Assembly (NCBI GenBank): GCA_040269895.1
Contig: CP158568.1
Location: 2,822,716 to 2,886,715, forward strand
From: Ancalomicrobiaceae bacterium S20
Lineage (GTDB): Bacteria; Pseudomonadota; Alphaproteobacteria; Rhizobiales; Ancalomicrobiaceae
Direction of reading: 5' to 3'
DNA: 64,000 bases
Shown piece by piece: positions 52,504 through 61,715 of the stretch. Under the pieces are notes generated by a model that made no database searches, was not told the DNA's origin, and saw only the letters and a program-made list of their open reading frames with translations. A program made the translations under genes and the position numbers. How positions within the stretch are numbered: the first letter of the stretch is position 1; each line of letters opens with the position of its first letter.

Positions 52504-52671
52504 ATGTCCGAGACCAAGGTGCAAGAGCAGCAATTCGAGCAATCGACCCCGAAGCGCAAGGACAAGGTCGATCTCGGTCAGCAGTACAAGTCGGTCGGCA
52601 TCTCGGCCGTCGCGGCGGCGGCGTCGTTTCGCACGCCGAAGCCGAAGAAGCCGAACAACCAGATGTCGTGA
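52504..52671 (+). CDS. Small 55-residue conserved-type protein
   Basis: Open frame of 55 codons reading MSETKVQEQQFEQSTPKR, then 'DLGQQYKSVGISAVAAAASF' and a basic tail 'TPKPKKPNNQMS'. The segment YKSVGISAVAAA resembles the core of small proteins seen in many Rhizobiales ('IGISAVAAA'). AAGGAATGAGGA lies upstream. Codon use is less G+C-biased than that of the neighbours. No function known. Confidence 0.6.
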   Translation: MSETKVQEQQFEQSTPKRKDKVDLGQQYKSVGISAVAAAASFRTPKPKKPNNQMS

Positions 52672-52992
52672 CGCTCGCGCGCGGCGCTGTGTTGCCGCGC
52701 CCGGCGGGGTTGCGATTTCGGGATGAGAGCAAATGGCGCGGCCGGACCGGTTCGCGCCATTGCTGTTTATGAAGCGCAGCGCTTTCGGGGCGCAGCGCCG
52801 AGGCCGGCGGCGCGCCCGCTGCCGTAGCGCGGCGATCGCGCGGTTTCCCCTTCCCCTCGTACTCGTGCCGCTCCTATGTGCTCGCCATGCATCTCGGGGC
52901 GCGCGACCTCGGCGTCTCGGCTTGACGTGGCCGCCGCGAGACGCGATCTCTCGGGTCTCGCCCGATCGCCGGGCCGCCTGCCCGGATCGACG
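52672..52992. other. Intergenic region before corA, no gene seen
   Basis: About 320 bp of high-GC sequence, Arg-rich in every frame. No dyad recognised. Confidence 0.4.
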
Positions 52993-53958
52993 ATGCTGAA
53001 ATCCTACGCCTGTGAAGCCGATGCCCTGCGCGAGGCCGCCATCTCGCCCGAGGCGGTCTGGTTCGATCTGATCGAGCCGACGCCCGAGGAGGACCGGGCC
53101 GTCGAGGCGATCCTCGGCGTCTCGGTGCCGACGCGCGAGGAGCAGCAGGAGATCGAGGCATCGAGCCGGCTCTACGACGAGAACGGCGCGGTCTACATGA
53201 CCGTGCTGCTGCCGATCCGCACCGACAAGGCGCTGCCGCACACGACGCCCGTCACCTTCATCCTGGCGCAGAGCCGGCTCTGTACGGTGCGCTACGACGA
53301 GCCGCGCTCGATCGAGATCTTCGCCGGCCGCGCGACCAAGCCGGGCTCCGGCATCGACGGCGGCCGGGCGGTGCTGCTCGGCCTGCTCGACGTGATCATC
53401 GACCGTATCGCCGACGTGCTGGAGCGGATCGGCGGCGAGATCGACGAGGTCTCGGCCGCCGTGTTCGCGGCGGAGATCAACGGCGGCGCGCGCGGCCGCG
53501 ATCTCGGGCCGAACATCAAGGCGATCGGCCGCCAGGGCGCGGCGATCGGCCGGATCCAGGAAAGCCTCGTCTCGCTGTCGCGCGCGCTCCTGTTCCTGGT
53601 CGAGGACCGTCCGGACCGCGACTGCGGCCTGACCGATCACGACCGCACCCATCTCGCGACCCTCGGTCAGGACGTGCGCTCGCTCACCGAGCATGCCGCC
53701 TCGATGGACGCCAAGGTGAACTTCCTGCTCAACGCGACGCTCGGCCTCGTCAGCCTGCAGCAGAACCAGATCGTCAAGATCTTCTCGGTGCTCGCGGTCG
53801 TGTTCATGCCGCCGACGCTGATCGCCTCGATCTACGGCATGAACTTCCACGCCATGCCCGAGCTCGACCTCGCCTGGGGCTATCCGATGGCGCTCATGCT
53901 GATGGTCGCCTCGGTCGCCGGCACCTACGGCGTGTTCAAGTATCGCGGCTGGCTGTGA
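52993..53958 (+). CDS. corA: CorA-family magnesium transporter
   Basis: A 321-residue Mg2+ channel. A cytosolic alpha/beta N-terminus ('WFDLIEPTPEEDRAVEAILG', 'VPTREEQQEIEASSRLY'), long helices at 120-260, and two C-terminal membrane helices. The selectivity motif 'YGMNF' places GMN at 282-284, with 'MPEL' following as in classical CorA. ATG 52993 gives the family start. Convergent with pdxH, 37 bp apart. Confidence 0.93.
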   Translation: MLKSYACEADALREAAISPEAVWFDLIEPTPEEDRAVEAILGVSVPTREEQQEIEASSRLYDENGAVYMTVLLPIRTDKALPHTTPVTFILAQSRLCTVRYDEPRSIEIFAGRATKPGSGIDGGRAVLLGLLDVIIDRIADVLERIGGEIDEVSAAVFAAEINGGARGRDLGPNIKAIGRQGAAIGRIQESLVSLSRALLFLVEDRPDRDCGLTDHDRTHLATLGQDVRSLTEHAASMDAKVNFLLNATLGLVSLQQNQIVKIFSVLAVVFMPPTLIASIYGMNFHAMPELDLAWGYPMALMLMVASVAGTYGVFKYRGWL

Positions 53959-53995
53959 GCGGGCGGCCGGGGTCGGGCCCAGGCCGCCGCGGTCA

Positions 53996-54637
53996 TCAGG
54001 GATAAAGCCGGCTCTTGCCCCAGGCGGCGCCCGGCGCTTCGCGGGTGAACTCGATGCGATCGTGCAGTCGGAACGGCCGGTCGTGCCAGAACTCGATCAC
54101 CTGCGGCACGATGCGGAAGCCCGACCAGTGCGCCGGGCGCGGGATCTCGCCGATGCCGAACTTCAGGCCGTATTCGGCGACCGCCTTCTCGAGCGCGAAG
54201 CGGCTCTCGAGCGGACGGGACTGTTTCGAGGCCCAGGCGCCGATGCGGCTGCCGCGTGCTCGCGAGGCGTAATAGGCATCGGCCTCGGCGTCGGTGACGA
54301 CCTCGACCGGCCCGCGCACACGGACCTGCCGACGCAGGCTCTTCCAGTGGAACAGCAGCGCGGCCTTGCCGGCGCTGAGGATCTCGCGGCCCTTGCGGCT
54401 CTCGAAATTCGTGTAGAAGACGAAGCCCTGTTCGTCGAAGCCCTTGAGCAGCACCATCCGGACGTTCGGCAGCCCGGTCTCGTCGACGGTGGCGACGGCC
54501 ATGGCGTTCGGATCGTTCGGCTCGCTCGCCTCCGCCTCCTTCAGCCAGGCCGCAAACAGGCGAAACGGCTCCTCCGCGGCGCTGAAGTCACCGGCCGTTA
54601 ACGCTTCCGGGGGATTCTCGGTGAACTGATCGGTCAT
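53996..54637 (-). CDS. pdxH: Pyridoxamine 5'-phosphate oxidase
   Basis: A 213-residue FMN enzyme for the last step of vitamin B6 synthesis and salvage, oxidising PNP/PMP to PLP. '[27 protein letters not shown]' and '[19 protein letters not shown]' bind FMN. '[14 protein letters not shown]' and the C-terminal '[11 protein letters not shown]' to 'WGKSRLYP' close the active site. Complete. The start is only 13 bp from that of the divergent lipoprotein gene, so their promoters overlap each other's leaders. Confidence 0.96.
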   Translation of the reverse strand: MTDQFTENPPEALTAGDFSAAEEPFRLFAAWLKEAEASEPNDPNAMAVATVDETGLPNVRMVLLKGFDEQGFVFYTNFESRKGREILSAGKAALLFHWKSLRRQVRVRGPVEVVTDAEADAYYASRARGSRIGAWASKQSRPLESRFALEKAVAEYGLKFGIGEIPRPAHWSGFRIVPQVIEFWHDRPFRLHDRIEFTREAPGAAWGKSRLYP

Positions 54638-54649
54638 GTCGCGCGTGGG

Positions 54650-55207
54650 GTGTTTGAGTTGGCGGCTCGGTCTCTTGCGAGGTATATCGCGCCCGACGCC
54701 CTGCGTCAGGGTCGTATCGTCGCGGTTCTCGCAATGCTCCTCGGCGTTTCCGGCTGCAGTTCGATGCTGCCGTTCGGGGACGGGCCGGGACAGGGCGATG
54801 TCACGGGCTCGATCCCGCAGCCGGCCACGGCCGGCCGCGACGCGCCGAGCGGCGACTGGGACGTCGTCGCCGCGCGCATCGCCAAGATCGAGGCGGCGGA
54901 GATCCTCTCCATCGCCTGGAGCAATGCCGCGACCGGCCATTCCGGCACGATCACGCGGACCGCCGAGAGCCGCAGCCCGACGGGTGCGGCCTGCCGGGAC
55001 TTCCGGACCACACTCGCCAAGATCGATGGCGTCGAGCTCTATGAGGGCCGGATCTGCAAGGGTGCGACCGGCGGCTGGGAGCTGATCGCGATCGGACCGG
55101 CCGTGCCGAGCCCGGCGACGCCTCCGCCGGACGCGAAGCCGTCGCCGGCGAAGCCCGCTGCCACGAAGCCGGCCGCCAAGGCGCGGCCGAAGGAGCGCGC
55201 GGCCTGA
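54650..55207 (+). CDS. Putative lipoprotein of unknown function
   Basis: A 185-residue protein with GTG start 54650. Hydrophobic '[14 protein letters not shown]' gives lipobox Cys36. The middle part ('[40 protein letters not shown]', '[15 protein letters not shown]') resembles RT0821/Lpp0805-type surface-antigen domains of alphaproteobacteria. The tail is Pro/Lys/Ala-rich and would be extended. Probably anchored in the outer membrane. Confidence 0.75.
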   Translation: MFELAARSLARYIAPDALRQGRIVAVLAMLLGVSGCSSMLPFGDGPGQGDVTGSIPQPATAGRDAPSGDWDVVAARIAKIEAAEILSIAWSNAATGHSGTITRTAESRSPTGAACRDFRTTLAKIDGVELYEGRICKGATGGWELIAIGPAVPSPATPPPDAKPSPAKPAATKPAAKARPKERAA

Positions 55208-55490
55208 GCCCGGCGCGTCGGAGGATCCGTTCGGCAAATCCCTCGCCCGACGCGTCAAATGCGCGATTCTTGGCTTGATAAGACGCGAACGCTCTGGCGT
55301 TTCGCGGTACGAACGCCCACATTGTGGCCCGAGTTATGCTTCGTCGCGGGGCCCCGGCACGCGGCGCCAAGCGACCGGCGGGCCTGCACGGACGTCGGAG
55401 GGACAGGACTGCGGGCTGTGCGGCGATGCGCCGGCCTGCCCGATGGAAGGGTTCGGCCGCAGATCGGCGAACCCGAGGGGTGAAAGACGC

Positions 55491-56426
55491 ATGCGCGATC
55501 CTTATGACGTGCTCGGGGTGAGCCGCTCGGCCAGCGAGGACGAGATCAAGAAGGCCTTCCGCAAGCTCGCCAAGCAGCATCACCCGGATCAGAACAAGGA
55601 CAACCCGAAGGCCAAGGACGCCTTCGCGGAGGTCAATTCCGCCTACGAGATTCTCGGCGACAAGGCGCAGCGCGCCAAGTTCGACCGCGGCGAGATCGGC
55701 GCCGACGGCAAGCCGCGCTTCACCGGCTTCGGCGGCGGCGGCTTCGAGGGTTTCGGCGGCGATCCGTTCGGCGGCGGCCGTGGCGGTGCCGGCAAGGCAC
55801 GCGGCGCGCCGGAGTTCGACGACTTCCTGACCGACATCCTCGGCCAGGCGTTCGGGCGCGAGAAACGCGGCGCGCGCGGCGGCTTCGGCGGCTTCGAGGG
55901 CGGTCGCGGCGCCGGCTCGGGGCCGGCGGAGAAGGGGCAGGACGTGGCCTCCTCGGTCGATGTCACGCTGGAGGAGGTCGCGACCCGCGCCAAGGTTCGC
56001 GTGAACCTGCCGAGTGGCAAGACGCTCGACGTCGCGCTGCCCGAGGGGGTCGTCGACGGCCAGCAGATCCGGCTCAAGGGCCAGGGCCATGCCGGCCCGG
56101 GCGGCGCCGGCGATGCGATCGTGACGGTCCATATCCTGCCGCACGCGCAGTTCCGCGTCGAAGGCCGCGATCTGCGGCTCGACCTGCCGGTCGCGCTCGA
56201 CGAGGCGGTGCTCGGGGCCAAGGTGCGGGTGCCGACGCTCGAGAGCACGGTCGAGATCACGCTGCCGGCGGGCACGACCGGCGCGAAGTCGCTGCGCCTG
56301 CGCGGCAAGGGCCTGCCGGACAAGACCGGCACCCGCGGCGATCTCTATGTCCATCCGCGGATCACCCTGCCTGACGAGGGCGACGCCGAGCTGGAGGCCT
56401 TCCTCAGGGCGCGCAAGCGGCGATGA
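55491..56426 (+). CDS. J-domain co-chaperone, DnaJ class II (CbpA/DjlA-like)
   Basis: A 311-residue Hsp40. The J-domain (1-70) has 'HHPDQN', the HPD motif. Next is a Gly/Phe-rich linker (about 78-150, '[21 protein letters not shown]'), then the C-terminal substrate-binding domains ('[32 protein letters not shown]' and '[24 protein letters not shown]'). There is no CxxCxGxG zinc finger, so it is type II. It stimulates DnaK. ATG 55491 gives '[10 protein letters not shown]'. Confidence 0.93.
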   Translation: MRDPYDVLGVSRSASEDEIKKAFRKLAKQHHPDQNKDNPKAKDAFAEVNSAYEILGDKAQRAKFDRGEIGADGKPRFTGFGGGGFEGFGGDPFGGGRGGAGKARGAPEFDDFLTDILGQAFGREKRGARGGFGGFEGGRGAGSGPAEKGQDVASSVDVTLEEVATRAKVRVNLPSGKTLDVALPEGVVDGQQIRLKGQGHAGPGGAGDAIVTVHILPHAQFRVEGRDLRLDLPVALDEAVLGAKVRVPTLESTVEITLPAGTTGAKSLRLRGKGLPDKTGTRGDLYVHPRITLPDEGDAELEAFLRARKRR

Positions 56427-56679
56427 TTTCGGCGCGAGCACGGCCGGCTGAAGGCTCCGTTCGGCCTGCGTTCAGGTGGCCCGTGTCATGGTGACGATCG
56501 AGAGCGCGGGCCGTGTCGCCCGCGCGGTCGAGACCCGAGGAGAGGCGATGCACGTGTCGCGCCTCGATCGGGGATCGATGATGTTGGTCTGTCCGCGTTG
56601 TCAGCCCGCGCGGGTTTCACGAAACGGCCGCATCCGTGCGTTTCGATCGAGCCCGCGAGGACCGATGGGATCCCGTTCC

Positions 56680-56829
56680 ATGATGAAGACGTTCCTGATC
56701 CTGTTCGCGACCCTGGTGATCGGCGGCGTGTCGCTCGCCGAGGCCCAGAACCGGCCGCAGCGTCCGCCGTGGCAGGATGTCTGCTGCGGCGGTCCGTGCT
56801 GCGCCAAGCCGCAGCGACCCGGCCGCTGA
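56680..56829 (+). CDS. Small secreted cysteine-rich protein
   Basis: A 49-residue protein: signal peptide 'MMKTFLILFATLVIGGVSLAEAQ', then about 26 residues ending in 'WQDVCCGGPCCAKPQRPGR'. Two Cys-Cys pairs in a 6-residue window could bind metal or form disulfides. An in-frame ATG at 56664 would add 5 residues. Lies in a gap between the J-protein and the next gene. No family recognised. Confidence 0.6.
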   Translation: MMKTFLILFATLVIGGVSLAEAQNRPQRPPWQDVCCGGPCCAKPQRPGR

Positions 56830-56882
56830 GGCTCGGTCGCAAAACCCTGGCCGCCGAGGAGCCCCCGGTCCCTGAGGAGCCG

Positions 56883-57542
56883 ATGACCCGACCGACGGAA
56901 GCCCGGTCGCCTGCCGACCTTGCCCCTATCGCCTCCTCCCCGCGGGCGCCTCCGGTCTGGCGACTGGCGGGATGCTCGCACGTGCGACCGCGAACCCGCG
57001 GGCGCAGCGCGGCGGCATTCGGCTGCGTGGCGCTGGTCGCGACAGGCGGCTGGGGCTGGGGCTCGTTCGAGCATTTCGTGCGCGTGCCTGCAGCGCAGGA
57101 GACGCAGCGGATCGCCTATACGCTCGATCTGGTCGACCGCTTCTACGAGATGCCGGCGCACGATGCCTACATGCGGCTCAGCGACGACCTCAAGCCCTGG
57201 TGGTCGACGATCGAACCGATCCAGCGCGAAATCGCGGCCGCCAAGGACGACGAGACCCGCAACGTGCTGATCGCCAAGCGCGATGCGTCGCTCGATGCCT
57301 TCATCCGCGAGAAGGGCCTGGCACCGCGCATCGACCTGCTGGTGCAATCCTTCGATCAGTTCACGCGCTGCCTCGGCCTGAAGATCTGCGACGAGAACAT
57401 CCTGCGCGGCGCGATCTCGATCGACGTCAAGCGCATCTACCGCACGTTCCGGCCCTATATCCTCAAGCGGCGTGAGGGGACGCTGGTCGAGGACAAGGAA
57501 TTCGGCCGCGACCTGGAAGACCTGTTCTTCCGCTTCGGCTGA
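56883..57542 (+). CDS. Hypothetical membrane-anchored protein
   Basis: A 219-residue protein. The N-terminal 45 residues are basic and Pro-rich, followed by one hydrophobic segment (about 44-58, 'AAFGCVALVATGGWGWG'). The C-terminal 150 residues are a helical, charged domain ('TLDLVDRFYEMPAHDAYMRLSDDLKPWWSTIEPIQREIAAAKDDE', 'RGAISIDVKRIYRTFRPYILKRREG'). The C-terminal domain is probably periplasmic. Not recognised. Followed by a terminator hairpin. Confidence 0.7.
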   Translation: MTRPTEARSPADLAPIASSPRAPPVWRLAGCSHVRPRTRGRSAAAFGCVALVATGGWGWGSFEHFVRVPAAQETQRIAYTLDLVDRFYEMPAHDAYMRLSDDLKPWWSTIEPIQREIAAAKDDETRNVLIAKRDASLDAFIREKGLAPRIDLLVQSFDQFTRCLGLKICDENILRGAISIDVKRIYRTFRPYILKRREGTLVEDKEFGRDLEDLFFRFG

Positions 57543-57547
57543 AAACG

Positions 57548-57569
57548 GGCGGCGCGACGTGGCGCCGCC
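57548..57569. terminator. Bidirectional terminator between convergent genes
   Basis: Perfect 8-bp stem GGCGGCGC / GCGCCGCC, 6-nt loop, preceded by GAAAAC (a T-tract on the minus strand) and followed by TTCTGCCTTTT. Ends the 56.9-kb gene and the enoyl-CoA hydratase gene. Confidence 0.7.
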
Positions 57570-57588
57570 TTCTGCCTTTTGTCGTGCC

Positions 57589-58374
57589 TCAGCTCTTCTT
57601 CTTGGTCAGGAAGGCCCGGAACGCGGCCTGCGCCTCGGCCGAGGTCAGCCGCTCCTTGAACTTCTCGCCCTCGAGCGCAATGCGCGCCTGCACCTCGGCG
57701 CGGCCGAAGGGCTGCGACTGGCGCAGGAGCGCACGTCCGATCGCGACCGCCTCGCGCGGCTTGGCGGCGAGCGCGCGGGCGAGATCCAGCGTCGCCGGCT
57801 CCAGCGCATCCGCCGCCACGACCTTGTTGACGAGCCCGACCTTCTCGGCGGCTCCCGCGTCGAAGGGTGCGCCGAGCACGAGCAGTTCGAACGCCTTCAC
57901 ATGACCCATCAGCCGTGGGCCGAGCAGGCTCGACGCCGCCTCCGGGACGAGGCCGAGGTCGGTGAAGGGGGTGCGGAACAGCGAGCGATCCGAGGCGAGC
58001 GCCAGATCGGCATGCAGCAGCAGCGTCGTGCCGATGCCGATCGCCAGCCCGTCGACGCCGATCACGAGCGGCTTGTCCAGCGTCGCGGCGCGGTTCAGGA
58101 AATCGAGCACTTCCGTCCCGAGCTTGCCCTGCGCACTGAAAGCCAGAAAGTCCTCGAGGTCGTTACCGGCCGAGAAAGCCCCGGGCACGCCGAGCAGACA
58201 ATGCACCGCAACCGCCGGATCCGCCTCGGCCCGCGTCAACTCCAATGTGAGTGCCGCATACATGGCGGTTGTCAGCGCATTCTTCTTGTCGGGGCGAGTG
58301 ATCCGGAGCACCGCGACGGCGCCGTCGCGGCTCGCCTGGATGAATTCGCTCGATGCGGCTGTCGCTTCCGTCAT
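57589..58374 (-). CDS. Enoyl-CoA hydratase/isomerase family protein
   Basis: A 261-residue crotonase-fold enzyme. 'RITRPDKKNALTTAMYAALT' opens the fold, 'GVPGAFSAGNDLEDFLAF' is the oxyanion-hole segment, and 'IGVDGLAIGIGTTLLLHADLALASDRSLFRTPFTDLGLVPEAASS' is the core. The Glu of 'GLVPE' is present; the second catalytic Glu is not obvious, so isomerase activity is also possible. It starts 27 bp after the end of the acyl-CoA dehydrogenase gene on the same strand, forming a beta-oxidation pair. Confidence 0.9.
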   Translation of the reverse strand: MTEATAASSEFIQASRDGAVAVLRITRPDKKNALTTAMYAALTLELTRAEADPAVAVHCLLGVPGAFSAGNDLEDFLAFSAQGKLGTEVLDFLNRAATLDKPLVIGVDGLAIGIGTTLLLHADLALASDRSLFRTPFTDLGLVPEAASSLLGPRLMGHVKAFELLVLGAPFDAGAAEKVGLVNKVVAADALEPATLDLARALAAKPREAVAIGRALLRQSQPFGRAEVQARIALEGEKFKERLTSAEAQAAFRAFLTKKKS

Positions 58375-58401
58375 GGTGTCCCCCCCTCGATTGGCTTTTG
58401 T

Positions 58402-60167
58402 TCAGAGCGCGATGCGCGCGTCGGCGACGACGGCGGCGCCGTGCAGCACGCGATCGGCGAGCGACGCGACCTCGCCGAGCAGGTGCTCGGCGAAGAAGCG
58501 CACCAGCGCCACGCGGGCCGGCGCATCGTTGACGCCTTCCGCCTCGGCCGCGAGCGCGCCCTTGGCCATCAGCGCGCCGCCGTAGGTCAGGCTCATCAGC
58601 CGCAGATAGGGGTGGCGACCGCCAGGGCCTCAGCCGGGTCGCGCGCCTGTGCGGCGGCGATCCAGTCCGTGGCGCGATCGAGCGCCTCGAAGGCGGCCTC
58701 GAGCGCACGGCCGGTCCGGCCCCAGGTGGCGCCGGAGATCTCGGCCGCCCGCGCATAGGCGACCAGTTCCTCGGTCATCGATCGCACCGCGCCGCCGGCG
58801 GAAAGCGGCAGCTTGCGCGTGACCAGATCGATCGCCTGGATGCCGTTGGTGCCCTCGTAGATCGGCGCGATGCGGGCGTCGCGGTAGAACTGCGCGGCGC
58901 CGGTCTCCTCGATGAAGCCCATGCCGCCGTGGATCTGCACGCCGAGCGAGGCGACCTCGCAGCCGACGTCGGTCGAGAAGGCCTTGGCGAGCGGGGTCAG
59001 CAGGCCGGCGCGCTCCGACCAGCGGCGCGCGTCGTCGCCCGCCGTCGTGTGGCTCATGTCGATCGCATGGGCGCAGGCGTAGCAGATGGCCCGGGCTGCG
59101 GCGGTATAGGCCTTCTGGGTCAAGAGCATGCGCGCGACATCGGGGTGCTCGGCGATCGGGCTCATGCCCTCGGCCTTCGCGCCCGGCGCCTTGCCCTGCC
59201 GGCGGTCGTTGGCGTAGGCGAGCGCCTTCTGGAACGCCGCCTCGGCGATCGCCACGCCCTGGATGCCGACGGCGAGGCGGGCATTGTTCATCATCGTGAA
59301 CATGCAGGCGACGCCGCGGTTCTCCTCGCCGATCAGCCAGCCGACCGCTCCGCCCTCGTCGCCATAGACCATGGTGCAGGTCGGCGAGCCGTGGATGCCG
59401 AGCTTGTGCTCGACGCCGACGCATTTGACGTCGTTGCGCTCCCCGAGCGAGCCGTCGTCGTTGACCATGAATTTCGGCACCAGGAACAGCGAGATGCCGC
59501 GCGTGCCTGCCGGCGCGTCGGGCAGGCGCGCGAGCACGAGGTGGACGATGTTGTCCGCCATGTCGTGCTCGCCATAGGTGATGAAGATCTTCGTGCCGAA
59601 GATCCGGTAGCTGCCGTCTCCGACCGGTTCGGCGCGGGTGCGCAGCGCCCCGAGATCGGAGCCGGCCTGCGGCTCGGTCAGATTCATCGTGCCGGTCCAT
59701 TCGCCGGACACGAGCTTTTCGAGATAGCGCGCGCGCAGGGCCTCCGAGCCGTGCGCGACCAGCGCCTCGATCGCGCCGACCGTCAGCGTCGGGCAGAGCG
59801 AGAAGGCCATCGAGCCGGCCGCCCACATCTCCTGCGTCGCCATGTTGAGCATCAGCGGCAGCGCCTGACCGCCCCAGGCTTCGGGCGCGGAGAGGCCGTT
59901 CCAGCCGGCTTCGGTCCAGGCGCGGTAGGTCGCCGCCCAGCCGGGCGGCGTCGTCACCGCGCCGTCCTTCAGCGGCGTGCCGTGCTTGTCGCCGACCTTG
60001 AGCAGCGGCGCGATCCGGTCGTTGGCGAAACGCGCGGCCTCATCGAGGATCGCATCGACCAGATCGATCGAGAGATCGCCGAGAAGCCCCTGCCCGATCG
60101 CCTCCGAAAGGCCGGCCGTGTGCTTCAGCGCGAAGGCGATATCGGCGACGGGGGCGCGGTAGGTCAT
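58402..60167 (-). pseudogene. Acyl-CoA dehydrogenase (FadE-like), frameshifted near its C-terminus
   Basis: Reads as a FadE-like dehydrogenase of 523 residues from ATG 60167: 'MNLTEPQAGSDLGALRTRA' and 'FGTKIFITYGEHD' are flavin/substrate segments, 'SLGVQIHGGMGFIEETGAAQFYRDARIAPIYEGTNGIQAIDL' the C-terminal FAD site. It stops early at 58596. The missing tail ('YLRLMSLTYGGALMAKGALAAEAEG', 'ARVALVRFFAEHLLGEVASLADRV') continues in another frame to 58402. One extra base in the G-run 58609-58612 joins them into 588 residues, the family's usual length. Recent lesion or sequencing error. Confidence 0.88.
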
Positions 60168-60373
60168 GGCTGTCTCTCCCGGAATTCGGCCCTTCAGGGC
60201 TCTCGTGCGCGGCCGGAGCCTTGGCGACGGGCTCGACGCTCGCTCGCGCGGCTGCTACTCGAAGCCTCTCGCATGCTCGGCGGCACGCACAGTATGCACC
60301 CTCTCGTATACGTCAACCCTGTCCGGCCCCTTTCTTTCGGATGAGCCGCCGGCGGGCGCAGAGTTCACGCACC

Positions 60374-61393
60374 ATGTCCGCCTTCGCCTCTTCCGCCCCA
60401 CGCCTGATCTCGACCGACGACGGCTCCCGCGCGGCCGCGATCGCCGCGGCGGTCGAGGCCCTGGGCGCCGGCCGGCTGGTGGCGTTGCCGACCGAAACCG
60501 TCTACGGGCTCGGCGCGGACGCGACCGACGGCACGGCGGTCGCCGGGATCTACGCCGCCAAGGGCCGGCCGAGCATCAATCCGCTGATCAGTCACGTCCC
60601 GGATCTCGCGGCGGCCGAGACGCACGGGCGCTTCGACGCCGACGCGCGGCGGCTCGCCCAGGCGTTCTGGCCGGGGCCGCTGACGCTGGTGGTGCCGAAG
60701 CAGCCCGGCTCGCCGATCTCGGATCTCGCCACCGCCGGGCTCGACTCGGTCGGGTTGCGCGTGCCGGCGAACGCGGTCACGCGCGCGGTCCTCGCCGGGC
60801 TCGGCCGGCCGGTCGCGGCGCCGAGCGCCAACCGCTCGGGCCGCATCTCGCCGACCACCGCGGCCGATGTGGTCGCCGAGCTCGGGGCCAAGGTCGCGGT
60901 GGTGGTCGACGATGGCCCCTGCCCGGTCGGTGTGGAATCGACCATCGTCGCCTGTCTCGGTGACGATGTGCGCCTGCTCCGGCCCGGCGGCGTCTCGCGC
61001 GCGGAGATCGAGGCCGTGCTGGGGCGGCCGCTCGATGCATCTCCATCGGGACACGATGCCGATGCGTCGGACGAGGTCCTGCTCGCGCCGGGCATGATGA
61101 CCTCGCACTACGCGCCCGAAGCGGCGGTCCGGCTCGACGCCCGCGAGGTCCGTGCCGGCGAGGCGCTGCTCGCATTCGGGCCTGAGCCGATCGCGGGGCA
61201 GGATCAGGCGGTCGCGGTCGAGACGCTGAGCGCGACCGGCGATCTCACCGAGGCGGCAGCCAACCTGTTCGGCGCGCTACGCCGGCTGGACAGCAGCGGC
61301 GCGGCCGCCATCGCGGTAATGCCGATCCCGGCCGAGGGTCTCGGCGAGGCGATCCGCGATCGGCTGGCGCGGGCGGCCGCGCCGCGCGGCTGA
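60374..61393 (+). CDS. tsaC: L-threonylcarbamoyladenylate synthase (Sua5 type)
   Basis: A 339-residue protein of the two-domain Sua5 form. The YrdC domain (1-210) has 'GRLVALPTETVYGLGADATDG', 'IYAAKGRPSINPLISHV', 'FWPGPLTLVV', 'VGLRVPAN' and 'VAAPSANRSGRISPTTA'. The C-terminal Sua5 domain follows from 'LAPGMMTSHYAPEAAVRL'. It makes threonylcarbamoyl-AMP for t6A37 on tRNAs reading ANN codons. ATG 60374 gives the family start. Essential in most bacteria. Confidence 0.95.
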   Translation: MSAFASSAPRLISTDDGSRAAAIAAAVEALGAGRLVALPTETVYGLGADATDGTAVAGIYAAKGRPSINPLISHVPDLAAAETHGRFDADARRLAQAFWPGPLTLVVPKQPGSPISDLATAGLDSVGLRVPANAVTRAVLAGLGRPVAAPSANRSGRISPTTAADVVAELGAKVAVVVDDGPCPVGVESTIVACLGDDVRLLRPGGVSRAEIEAVLGRPLDASPSGHDADASDEVLLAPGMMTSHYAPEAAVRLDAREVRAGEALLAFGPEPIAGQDQAVAVETLSATGDLTEAAANLFGALRRLDSSGAAAIAVMPIPAEGLGEAIRDRLARAAAPRG

Positions 61394-61715
61394 CACACCG
61401 CTCCTGCACCATCGAGGCCTTCGCCCTCACCCGCGCCCCGCCGAAAGTCGCCCCGACGAAAGATCGAGGCCGGATTTGATCGATGTCAGGGGCGCATTAC
61501 CGCCATCGCGAGACAATCGCCTTTCAGACGAGACGTCCGTCGCGGTTGACGGCGACCGTGGCACGGCGTCTCATCGACCAGAAGAACCTCGGCGGCTGAA
61601 GGGTTTATGCTCCCCGGCCGAACGCGGGTCAGGGTTCGGCCGCCCCTGGGACGCCCGGGGCCGGACCGCACGCCAGGGAGACAGGGTCGAACCGACCCAT
61701 GGAGACGGAACGCCC
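61394..61715. other. Intergenic region before the deacetylase gene, no gene seen
   Basis: About 320 bp. No dyad or RNA gene recognised; promoter for the deacetylase gene expected. Confidence 0.4.
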
